Shown: positions 1 through 12,900 of the stretch, piece after piece
How the letters are laid out: the number at the start of each line of letters is the position of its first letter
Numbering within the stretch: position 1 is the stretch's first letter
Assembly (NCBI GenBank): GCA_023333565.1
Contig: JAJKFH010002906.1
Span: forward strand, 992,001 to 1,056,000
DNA length: 64,000 nucleotides
DNA from: Puffinus mauretanicus
Taxonomy: Eukaryota > Chordata > Aves > Procellariiformes > Procellariidae
Reading direction: 5' to 3'
Made by a program: the position numbers and the translations under genes
The notes under the pieces: model-generated
The model's input: the letters and a program-made list of their open reading frames with translations, nothing else
Told to the model about the DNA's origin: nothing
Databases searched by the model: none

Positions 1-821
1 AAGATTAGACTGAAATAACCAAGTGTCTGCACAGCTACCATCACCATTCCTCCTCCAGCAGGGATATTTTAACAGCAAACATTTGGATACTTAACTCAGA
101 GAAGGTTTCCCGCTAAGAACCTTCCTGCAGCCAGATAAGAGCCCAAATCCCAACCCCTCCAGGAGCTCCGGCTAAACCTTTCTCATAAGATAAGGCTCTC
201 AAGTTTCTCATATTCTCCCCCTTTTTCTCCCTCACTCGCCCCCATGCTTTGCTCCTCTCTGCTAAATGTGTTCATTTTTTATCTATTTCAGAATGGGATT
301 TTAAATCACTTTATATACAAGGAATTCGGCATACAGCTGTAGCGCAGGGTGACGCCCAGGGAACTTTGAAACTCTGTCCCTTACAGATGTAGTACAAGAT
401 TATGTAAGTCTGTTCAGAAGGAGACTGAGACACGTGTCCTGTGTCCCCGTCCAACGCCTTTCGCTTTACTGTACGCTAATGACCTAGTGTGCTATTTGAA
501 AATACTGCCGTCTTGTAAAGACTGATCTATCAGAGCAAATTATAAAATACCAAGCAAGTAAGCTTTCACTGGCCAAGAGTATTCAATCAGTAAGAGGTTC
601 TCTGTATACAACATACTTGAAAAATAGACATCTAATACATTTGGGTAAAGTATATTGGAGCAAATGTAATAAATCTTAATGCATTAATCTATGGGTGACA
701 GCGTATAGTTAATACAAACTCACATGCATCTTCAGACTCTGGAAGTCCAGAAAAAAAAAAAAGAAGAGATCAATGAAAGGAAATTATAAGGTCAAGTAGA
801 ACAACGAAAAAGGATCCTTAC
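1..821 (-). other. RAPGEF2: RAPGEF2 intron 12, partial
   Basis: The DNA between the left window edge and the donor of exon 12. No exon encoding the RA-domain start (recalled family sequence after FNATP) was seen here, so the next exon lies beyond position 1. A short A-run is present at about 751-762. Nothing else is supported. Confidence 0.8.
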
Positions 822-979
822 CTGGAGTAGTATTGAAGTCTAAGATGCGGTGATGAGACTGCAGTAGATCGGGATTACTGGATGACAGGGTTCCGCTGAC
901 AGGTAAAGCAGGAGGAATGTGCTTCGTTTGCCTCAGTCCCACAATGCTGTCATCCTGAGACTGGCCAATTCCGATGTCA
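822..979 (-). CDS. RAPGEF2: RAPGEF2 coding exon 12 (residues 551-603, plus first base of codon 604), up to the RA domain
   Basis: 158 nt. The first base completes Asn551, giving [20 protein letters not shown], then [20 protein letters not shown] and [13 protein letters not shown], leaving after the first G of codon 604 (Asp in mammals). Acceptor atgcag, donor gtaaggatcc. The Ras-associating domain begins at about residue 606 and is therefore encoded beyond the window's left edge. There is a minor difference from the mammalian sequence I recall (FNTTP for FNATP). The exon has no initiator ATG in frame. Confidence 0.95.
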
Positions 980-3900
980 CTGCATCCAGAAAGAAGTAAA
1001 ATCAGGACTTACAGAGCCTGGGCTGTACGGACATCTATATCGCTACATTTTCACACTTTCAGTTGTTAATACAGTAATCACTATTTAGAAGTTAAAATTC
1101 TCCGGACAACAGTGGTTGCTGTCTAGCTTTGTCAACTGCACCCAAATGTCCACTCAAAGTGATTAGATCTGCCTGCTCACACTGCCAGAAGATCCTCATG
1201 TTCACCACTAAGCTCTGAGGAGCTGCTAGGCTCGTTATTTTTTGAATATTTCTCACAACGGTCAAGATCTTTATTCAAAAGGTGGTACATACCTCATCAT
1301 TCTTGCAGCACCCCATCACCTGAACTTTGACTAATACAGCTGTCCCCTCAGAGCTGTTTTATAAGACCTGAATTTCACCGATTTTTCACCCCATCACAGA
1401 TAGATTGTATGGCTACAATACGTTGCAAATCCTAAGATCTTTCAAAAGACAGATAAGAGAGGATCATCGAGATCATCCATTTTCCTAGCCTGTATCACCT
1501 TCTCTGAGTTTCTCTTCACTAAATATGACTGAAGTGACGCCAGCTAACTTGGAAGGCTAAGGTAAGCATCCGCACTTGGGTGCTATGGGTACCCCCTCCA
1601 AAGTGCCTGACAGCTGTAAATAAAGTATTCTGTGATAAAAGTGAAGGATTTCGTCTATTAAATTGTGAAAGGCAGGGTCCCAAAGGAGGTCAGTAGTGCT
1701 AGATAGATCAGAGACAGAGCTATCATCATATTATAGTAGGCATTAATTTGCTTATTGCTTTTGAGTTCATAATCAGCGAGTGATGCAGAACAACTGCTAC
1801 AGGACGTAGAGTTGGGGCTAGCCATTGAACTTTTCTATAAATATATAGATGCAAATCCTTAATAAAATACTCTGAGGGTGTAAAATGTTGAACGGCAGCC
1901 ATTATAGAAAATGAAAATAGTTAAAAATGTAGCTACTATAGGCAAAGCTTTTTTAAAAGCCAAGCACATCTAAATCTATATCTACACATGTAAAAAAAGC
2001 ATAAACCAGAACTTAAGACTTCATTGCAAACTGCTGCAACTCTAAAAAGTCAAGCTGCTAAATTAAATGATGCAACACAAACGTCCATTTGTACCCTAAT
2101 TTTAGGCACTTAAGCTTTTGCCTAGTGTTCTATCCATCCTCAGAAAACCTAAACAGAAGTAATTAAGGACCTGATAATTATCCCAGTTGAGCTTTACAGC
2201 ACAAGCATCCTTTTGTGCTTACCAATGAATTACTTTACCCAGTACACTCTTGTACCACTTCTTTAAGTGCTATGAATTGAACAGTACTCTGGGAAGCTAG
2301 GACAGTATCTCTGGGCATTTAAGACATGATTTTAATTACATGGACACAGCAACTGCTTTTTAGAAGGCAATGCAACTCGAAAAAGGTTGGAGGGGTATCT
2401 CTGTATGATGCGTTTGGGTTTTCTCATTGTTTTGTTTTTAAAAAACAAGATAACTTTGTATTATCAAAATATTTTACGAAGTGTAAACCCCAAGCCATGA
2501 GAGTGACAGAAACATTCAAGTCCACTGAAAAAAAAGTTCTTGGATTCTCTCTCAATCAGAAGTTAAGCTGAATCTGAACATCTGTATTTTTGTACTTCCA
2601 CATAGAGCACAAAACACTGTGACAAGCAGTGATGATCAACGCAGCACACAGCACTTTTATGCTAAGCTACGAGCAAGTAAGTCTTTCACTACAACTGAAA
2701 GCATTCCCAGCAATCGACATCTTGTCTTTCAAGTAGGAACCACTCCACACACACACACAAAACCAAGTAAACAAAAAACCCCAAAGCCCCCAAGCCTCAA
2801 AATGCTTTCTGGTGGTTCTAAACAACTATATAGTATGTTTCATAAATGTGCCAACACCAGTATATTCTCTAAATTCAAATCAAATGAAGACAATGTGACC
2901 CTCCCCCTTATATTAATAGTTTCACTTGCATTATGTATTCCTTTTGCAGTTTGTCAGTTTTACATAATCTTATACCTATCCTGTGCGTCATGACTGAAGC
3001 AGCTTCAGTAAAGCGGATCAACTGACAAATGTTAGGTTTTAAAAAAAAAAAAGTAATGTTTTTAAAATTCTTCTCGATTCTAAATGTTCGTACACTAAAT
3101 TGGAAAGTATCTACCTTACGCTTAGTTTACTCTATTTTTAAAACTTAAATCAGAATCTGAGTGAGTTCTAACTTATGCAAACAAGAAATGAACCCCAGAA
3201 ATTTCAGATGCAAATAGTAACACTAGAAAACTCCAGGTCCCATGAAGAACAACTGCCCCTGCTGTTGTGTAAAATATTTTATTATGCCAGTGAAAGGAGA
3301 TTGTGGTTTTAAAGGAAAGGCATTTCCATTGCTTTCTGTATACATTTGCCATGTAGTCAGATAGCATTAACTCAAGAAATAACTTCCCTGCTGAATGACA
3401 AACAGGGTAGAAGGGATAAGGGAATGGCAGAGCTGTCTGAATGCTCCTTCCTTCAAAATACAGTATACTGTGCATCATACTGCACGGCTGCAAATAGAGA
3501 GAGGAGAGAGGGGGACTGCTTCTTCGTCTGGGATGCTGCTCTATGGACCAGGCAGAACTTTGCTGGACATGGAGGTGGGGGTTGTGTTTAATCCTGTATT
3601 TGGAGCAACTGAGCGTACAGACCACAAAACCACTCTGGATTGATTAGAAGAGTAAAGAAAGCAAAGAGCTTGAGACGAGGCTGTAGCCAGAAGCACGCTT
3701 CAAGAGATGCTTCCAGAGATGCCTCCTAGCTGGCAGAGAGAAGGAGATTTCCCAGTAGATGCAGAGGAAATGGTGCTGTTTACTCAGTTTGGGAAGTTAC
3801 CTGACATAATTGGACTAAAAAGCAAGACTGAAGGACGGCATTATCTCCTGCTCAAACTGATTCGTCTTTGATACTGATTTAACGTCTCACGGAGCAGACA

Positions 3901-6900
3901 AGCTCCCTCTAAGAGTGACCTCATTCTAGTTTAAAGATTGGTTTTATCTGGATACATTCTGGAGGCACTGGAGACCTCTGCAGTATTCACGTTCAAGAAA
4001 AGGTAGACAGTTTCACCCCATAAGCTAGCTGACTCATGAAGTCTTTAAATACCTACTTTAATTAATGAGTAAATCAGCTTTTTCATCCCTCTTGATTTTT
4101 GGTATTTAAAAACCACATGAGAATAGGTAAAGTCCCTTAGTATATGCAATACCATTAATTATTAGGAAGAACGAGATAGAAGTTTCTACACAACAGGGGA
4201 AAAAAAGCACAAACAGGAAAGTCTACAGCTACACATCTCTATGCAGAAACCGTGCCGACACAAACAACTGATCGTCAACAGGCTTTGCAGACAAATTGCT
4301 ATCTATAACACATGAAGTAAAGCTAGCAAAAGGAAAAGAAAGTAGGTCAAGTGTACTGTTTTTCTTCATCTTACCCAAAGAGGTCCCTGCACAGAAAAAG
4401 TGCAAAAATGAAAGGAATCAAAGAAAAAAAAGAAAACCAACAGGAACATTTTATGCAAAAGCTGCGAACAACGGTGAACAATGCAAAAAATCAACAGTGT
4501 ACATGGCTCATCAGAGGAACAAACATACAAGACCCGTGAAATAAAAGAAAGCATTCTAAAGACAAACAACATAAAAAGAGGATTTACAGATTCTCCTCTA
4601 CTGAAATGTATCTGCGTCAATTTAAGAAATAGCCATTATTTGGATATAATTTATATTCATTTAACCTTTACATTACTAACATTCTATTTATAATGTTTCA
4701 GAACGCTATTCATTTAGTAGGAAATACCTAACATCAGTTAAGCAAACTTTTTTTTTTCAATAAAGTAATAGCAGGAAAAAATCCTAGATTTTCAGCACAA
4801 GTGTCTTTTTCATGAATTTACATAGAATAGACTTCTTCCTCAATGGGACAGAGAAAAGAAAAATGCAAGAGAAAACACTGATTACACATCAACTACCCTC
4901 TACAATTAATTTTTCCCATCGATGCCATCTGTCTTGGCCAAGAACCAGATTCCCATAAAATCATATAAAACTCATTCTTCTGTTGTTTCCAACAATCCTT
5001 ATCAGAACTCCATTTCTAAAATGTGTTCATAGAATAAAAGGTATCAGATACCATATTTAGCTTTCATTAAAAAAAATACTCAACTCTATCAAAGAATCCA
5101 AGTTAAAATTATAACCTCAGTCTCCCTTACGGCAGTATGCAGAAATTCTTATAGACCACTGGAATGTGGATAAATTGAAATCATTGCTCCTATCAACCAT
5201 TTGCAAGCAAACCTGCTTGCAGAGTTATTCTGAAATTAATTTCCTGGGATGCTTCCAGTTAACAGTCCTCTTAAAAGAAAACAGTAAATGACATGAAAAA
5301 GTATTTGTGCCATCACTTTATCTGTAAGAAGTAAAATACACCCATACTGATGTCAGGAGCTGCATTGTTAGTAGTCTATGATCATTCAAACATTCAGACT
5401 AGTATTTTCTAGTATATTTTTTCAGATATAAGCATGGTTTGCATTAATAAATAAAAAAAGTATCATGACAAATTATAAGTCTCATGAGAAAGTATTAAAA
5501 TTTAACACAAAGCAAATATTTAAGAGGAAATAAAAAACTCACTTGTATGGTTTCTGAGGCAGAATACTAATTCGAGTCTTGTCAAGTATCTTCTTTAATT
5601 TATTTCTTCCCCCAACTGTGTTGGCTTTACTTTTCTTATTCACTTTTTCTAATCCTATTACCTGCTCCACATCAACAGCAAGATCTGGGATGGAATAACG
5701 ACTCGCCTTTTTAATATCACCAATTTTAGGCAGGTGGGGAGCACCATTTCTTTTTTCCTCTGACAACCGTGTTAAGAGTTCTTTAAAAACTGCACAAGAC
5801 AGGAAAAGGGAGGAAAGAAAGAGAACAAAAATGTTAAAGAAAGCTCTGTGCACCAGACCAGTTTAATATTAATCATTAAAAAAACTGATTAGGATATTCT
5901 GTCAATTCAAGTATTAAACGACTTTAGATACAAGACTGTAAAAAAAATCTTTAGATTTTAAAAAGGACATTCATTTTCTGTAGTATGAATCAGAAAATCA
6001 GTAAATTGTCCCAGCTCAGAACAGAAATACACTAGATGACCACATGGTTGCATGGATGGTGTCAACAGAAGGTCTTTGACTTTTCAACCTATGAACACAG
6101 GCTTCCGCAGAATAGTAGCATGCATAAAAAGAGCACGCTAGACAAAAGTGAGATAGGAAAACTAACAACTGAGAAGGAAGGTTTTAAACAGATAGTCAGC
6201 AACAAAAGCTCTCAGATGGACAAAAAATTATTAGCAATTATTAGGATCAAAAAATTAGAAATCAGAGGGGAAACTGCAACAAAGTCATAAGGAAAATATT
6301 AGAAAGTATGAGGCTACTGAGACACCTTAGATGTTTGACAGGGCTGTTGCGTCCATCTGCCAGATATACAAAAAAAGCTCTCAGACTCCCTCAGCTCCCT
6401 AGCAAAGAGTCATCTCCGAGGCAGAAAAATCTGATGAATTTGTGAATTAGTTCTACTGCAACTTTTAGCTTCACAAAAATGTTGATATACTTCAATAAAT
6501 CAAACAAAACTGATCTGGAGATCAAGTCACATATTCTGAGTGTGAGAGGAAGTCTCCATATTTAAATGGAAAAAATCATCTGATGAGTTTATTTGTAATA
6601 ATAAATGAAAACTGATAATTAAAACCAAGGAATTGCAGAAAAAGTGGGAACAAGGGCAACCAGCTAAAGATGAGTATTAGGGACTAGGTTTTACTATTAT
6701 GTATTAATTTTGCCCTTAATATTCATCCTTATCTCCAGAGGTACACAACAAATCACTGAGAGACTTCAAAAGCTTCAAATAAGACACACAAAGCAAAGTG
6801 GAGAGTACAATAACTGTACTGTTGAATAGGAGCTGGAGGCTGGAGAGACAAATTAGATACAGATAAGAAGATGCTGTTAAAAAGAAGGAAACTCTCCTTT

Positions 6901-9900
6901 TGGGATTTGTTGATAAGGAATACTGCATGCAATACACAGAAAGTAACTGTTCTGAGATTCTACTGTGATATGATTTCAGTATTTGCAGTGGAGCAACAAG
7001 ATTAAAAACTTAGAAAAACATAACTTCCGAAGAAATTAAGAAATCTTAAACATACTAAAACAACACATGAGATCCAAAAACCCAGTGTGTGAAGGATGGT
7101 TACACAGAACTTACACACAGAGAAACAAGCACATACTGCTAAACAAACATATACAGATATATTAAGAAATGCCTTAATTTTTAGAAACAACTGAAATATT
7201 AGAAACTTTACTGCAAAGCAAAAAAAAATCCCCAGGAAATAGATTTGACAAATTACTTTTGGAGATAACCTAGGCATATTTAATCACCAGTTCGTGCAGT
7301 GACATCCTGTGGTAATATTCTGCCCTACTTATTTGCGATGAAGAACCTGATCCTGAAAGAGATACTTGGGGAACACATTGCTAAATTATATAAATAATCC
7401 AAGTATCCAGTGGTAAAAAATAAAACAAAACCCACAAACTATTAATTACTTATGATGCTAGGTCCTGAGCCGCTTAAAGACTCCTTCATGACTGCTTTAG
7501 TACTTGTTAGAGGGAGAAATGAAGAGAATAGATTCGGAGGGTAGCGAGGTTGTTTCCACCTAGCTGGCAAGAGAGTTTTTATTAATCTTGTCGTACTCAT
7601 TGTAGGCATGGACTGAAAAACTGTGAGCAAGTTCAGCAGACAGATTAAGATCACTGATCAACTGAAATTCCAAAAGAGGCTTCTTTCTTAAGAAAGGACT
7701 AAATGTTACATGTACAAACACACTTTATAAGTTTGAGCTAAACGGTCGCAATAATCCAGAAACATGCACTTGTGAGAATGAAGTCACTTCATATAAGGCC
7801 CTATTCATAATTTTTTCTCTGCAAGTATGAACTAAGGTATTTTAGGACTTGCAAGTTTCCTTTTTCTATTCTCCCCAGTACAAAAGTGTTTCAAACAAAG
7901 CTATTTTAAACTATTAAAAAAAACCTAAGACTCCATCTAAATTAGAAGAGAAATTATAACAAAGTGCACACAAACTTACCAAATAAATTGGTTTTCACAG
8001 TGATAGACAGATGAGTGTTATTCCTAAGGATTTCCATGGCTTTTGACAGCTGGATGTTTTCAAAGTTTTGACCATTCACTTCCAGTATCTAAAAACACAA
8101 ACAGGTAGTGTTATTTTTATTTAGCGAAGAGAAAAGAAACAAAAAAGTGGTGGTGGGGGGAAGACATTTTAAAATTACTTACCTGGTCTCCACGTTTCAA
8201 GCCTGCTTCTGTAGCTTTACTACCAAAATCTACACTGTCAACAAAGATTCCAAATCCCTTTTCTGACCCTCCCAGCAAGATAAAAGGCAAAGGGGCTTCT
8301 CGAGATGGCTTTGTTAAGGTTATCAATCTTCGTTTAGCTTTAGCAGCACAAGCAATATTTAACAGCCTCAAATGTCCACCCATTTTCTACAAGAGAAAAG
8401 CATAATGAGTTATATATAACAACAGCCTGGCTACTCCCTGCCATCCCAAATTCTCAGAAAAAACCCTCACTCTTACCTCCCTCTCCAAATTGTTCTCAAA
8501 TTCTTCCAGAAATCGAGTCATAGCAGGATCTCCTTCAAAATCATTGAAGTGATTGTTCACCCACAATAATACTACCCGTGTAACCTGAAAATTAATCAAT
8601 AATATAAATATTTTCCAGGAATACCCAGAACAGCACTAGTGCTAAGTCCTTTAAAAATCCTGCTCCTTAAAGCTCCTGTAAATTTCCATTGGAATCCTAA
8701 ATATTATATATATACACCCAAAACTAACTTTACTAATACGCAATCATTTACCAGGAGGATAGAATGAATGAATTATTAAAATTGCTTTCACTTGTATAAG
8801 CAATTGTACGTTGTATTTCATAAAGAATACTATGAGTTAGAAAATTAACACTGGCTGTATCAAATTTGATTGAACAGGGAATAGAGCACAGAGGTACAAG
8901 GCAACGAGTTAGATCCATTTCTGACTTATAACAACAATTTTCCGTTCATGTACATTTGCAAATCTGCTTAATTCTTCAAGCACGTGATCATAAAGCTTCC
9001 GATGCTGCTTTATATTGGTTCTTGAATCTCACAGATCTTTAAATAAGCCACCATTAACTTCATTAGGCATTTACCTGTGTAAAAGAGCTACTGTATGTTT
9101 AGAGAGGCAGGAAAAAGGAGTTATTGTGAGAAGCAGGAAAGAGGTTTTAACAGCAAATACATGCAATTCTTTTCCTTAGAGTCAATCTTCTACTCCTCCT
9201 ATCTCTCCACCCCTACTCTCCCCAAGCAACTATGATTACCAAGTTCAGAGGGATCTTAGCTGGTATTTTACAGTTTGTTAGGAAAAAACCCTAAAGCAAT
9301 ACTGTCAATTAATATTATTGAAGGTAAACCCACACGGTAAGAGCTGCATTTTTCAAAACTATATGCTTCCACTATAAAATTTTATCTTAGTATGCGATTT
9401 GACCTGGAACATCAGCAGCACTTGTCCTGACAAAATAAGAGTTTTGATGTCTTGAATTAATATTGATTCACGCTATTTTTAAAAAGCTCCTGAATCCAAA
9501 CCAGTTGTGCCACTCAAAGTTACCTCTAAAAATACAGCTGCATTTCTTCTGTTATGCTGTGAAAATAAGTTAGTAGGGGAAAACCTCTAAACATTTCAAA
9601 AACTAGAGCTTAAGACCAAGTTCTCATACAAATTTTAATCAGCTAAAGCTAACCCCTGTCCGTTCTTTGCGTCTGCACAAAATTGGTTGGGAAGTTGCAA
9701 TACCACGTAATATATTTTAAATCACTGCAGTGATAGCTTCAAAGTTGGGACTTACTAATGTACACCCAAACGATACTGTGCTGGAAAGGGTTGAATGGTG
9801 ACTTCCAGAGGAATGTCATTACTTGTGTCACAACCAGGAACAGCATTAAAAGAGGAGCTGTAAAGTCAAGTACCCTGCTGCTGGGCAAAATCATCAGTAA

Positions 9901-12900
9901 GGTTGGATCTCAAACGTTCCAGTCTGATTGCTACCGAGTACTGATCATCCTCAGGAAGTCCTACTCACCCCTTTCCCGCCCCTCACTGCCTATCAGCCCC
10001 TAATACAAAACAGCCAAAATCTTCCAGATTCCTTGTTCCCCACTTGCTTATCTCCACTTGTCCCAAGCTGTTCTCTGCCTCTTGCCTTTCTGTCAGTGCT
10101 ACTGGATGTCAGAAGGGGTTGGTTACGGAGACGGCAGAACGAAGAGCTGCTCTGTTTTCAGACTTGATACCAGCAACTGTGCTGAGGCGATTATCCATTG
10201 GAGGACAAGAAAAATAAGTTTAAAGATGAACTCCAATATTATAGCTCTGAAGCTGTAATAAGCCTATGCTAAACACTATTAGCGGCAAAGCCTGTCCTCT
10301 CTGCCAAATGTAAGATCCTTCCTCCAAGGCACAGATATACTAGCATATCTAGAAGAAATACCCTGATTTAAATAAAAGCTGAAAACCAAATTTCTCTTTG
10401 ACCTTATTGATATAATTCCGTTGGTTTCAAATTTGCAGAAAACATTTGGAAATTTTTACTACTTTTTTTTACATATGAGAAAGTTGTATACAAGTGAAAA
10501 TAAAGCATTACAGTGTGAAGCACAGTATAGCCTCAATAGACAGTGTGCCAAAACTGGATATACAGGGACTTATTCTTCCATCACGGCAGTTTTGTTTAGA
10601 GAAGAGGATGTTTGGTTGCTTTCTTGTGTTTGGGTTGGTTTTTTTTTTTAATGCTGTGTAAGGCTCAACAGATTCTTAACAATGGCTATATTTTCTAGTC
10701 TCTTTATATAAAAATAATTTATCACAAAATGTTTGCCACGTTGTGTTAACTAGTATTATGTATGGAAAACACAGAACTTAGTTATATGCTCAAATTTCAA
10801 GACACAATAGAATTCTATTGAACTATATTAAATAAAATACTGATTATTGGAAAAAGCTTTCCCTATACTTGCAAGCAACTATGTTATGTTGTAAAAACAC
10901 AGCAAGGTAAAACATGGCTAATTTACCTTGCCTGAGCACATTAATACTTAAATAAAATACAATAAAATAAGGAAAAAATATTTTCTTAGTTTTATCCATA
11001 TATTCTGCCATTAAAATTATTCAGTTTAGTCATTCTCTCTAAAGCATATTTTATTCTTAATAGCTTATATTTCAACGCAAATGGTAACAGCTATGTAATT
11101 AAGGGGATTTTAACCTTATCCCTGAGGCTGGGGTCATTGAACCACTCCAACAACTTCTTGCCCACATCCATGGGGGTGGAAAGAAAGGTCCGATACGTCA
11201 ACAGGAAGTCTTCTATAAATGTTGGGTCTACCACAGAGTGCTCTTCCACCAAATGCATTGTTAACCTTTCAGCTGTTCCCTATTTAAAAAAAAAAAAAAT
11301 CTTAGTTATTAAAACAGATTTTCAATAAATGCAAATTTGTTTTCTTGTAACATACTGAAGATGCATTACACTAGAAAGAATACTGGCATCTATTGACTGA
11401 CGAGCTAAGCAAACATAACAGCTTAACCATGTAATAAGAAATGTAAAAAATTTATGTAATTAATTTCTATAGAAATCACCTAGTTATCAATGTGCATAAT
11501 TATAAAAAGAAAAACTAGAAATATTAACTGTCTATTTTCAAATATAGACTTTTATAATATATATCTCAACTAATCCTGGACCTAACTTGCCAAGTTAAGA
11601 AGCTTTTAGAACACAGACTTTTGCAAGACACTCCCTCTTTTGCTTTTACCTTGATGACAATGTGACCTTTTCTTGTGCCAGTACGATCAAGCTCCCTGTG
11701 CTCCTTCACCATCACAATCTCCCCTTCCTCTTCTACCTTCTGCATGTTCTTTTCCACTTGATTGAGGATGCGGCAATAATCTTGCTGGGCTATACAAACA
11801 AACTGGAAAGAATCATCGCACACCAGTATTAAAAGGTAAAATCTCCAGAAAAGCATTTAGACTTAAGATGTAGACTTTCTATTTATAGAAAAGGTAAAGT
11901 AGTTTCTCAACCTGCAGCGAGCCAAATTTGTCTTTCCAGCAGTTCAGCTGTAGTAAGCAGATGAATACACAAGCACAGTCCTTCCACTACAATCTTGCAG
12001 TTAGAGGAGACCAAGGTTCATCAGAGCAAAATGATTTAGCATTATCAGCCATTTCTGTTTAGCTGCTTTGACCTCCCCTCTGCTGGAGATGAAGCTCAGT
12101 ATCCTAGCTGCTATTTTTTCTCCCATGCAAACTTTTGTGTGGTATTTAGAAGGGTTAAGAGATTGAAGGGAAAACCTAGTTTTTGTTTGGTGTGCCTACT
12201 GCTACTCTAAATAATTTTCATTTTTCATAGCTATTATTAATAAAGTCAATCATTAAGAAAACTAACGTTTATTCAATTACATGAGTGCAGGCACACAGAA
12301 ACAAATTACTTCTGGATTAAAACATACAGCAAGAAAAAATATTTTCTACAATCATCTGCTCAGCCAAGAATAAGTGCAAGAATAAACATCTGAAGAATAT
12401 TCCTAGCACCTACACTATGCAAATATCATTAAGACCACCGACGACAACTTCGGGGAAAAAAAAATACTGTATATACTATGAATTGTCTTCTATAACTTGT
12501 TGAAAGTTTTATACCTTTTGGGGGGCAAATACTCAAGATTAAACTGCCATCTTATACGAACTTGGGTATTTAACTGAAAGGAAATGACAGTGTTTCTTCT
12601 GATTGAAAAGTTGATAAATGATCATGTACATACTTAGGACAAAGGCATGAGATTCACAGAGATAGTATTTTCTCCTGCATCCTTCATAATTCATTTACAT
12701 ACCTTTTCTATGCAGCTAGTAGTAGCTGAAACAGAACTCCCACATTTTGGATTTTTTGCAAAACATTACCCTAACAAGATACCATTTATGCATTTTTTGG
12801 AAGTTAGATGGGCAGACTAAACAGGTGACTACATGAACACACATTTACACCCATTTCAAATGGCATCTACTGGAAGCTAATTAGCCATCAGGAGCAAGCA

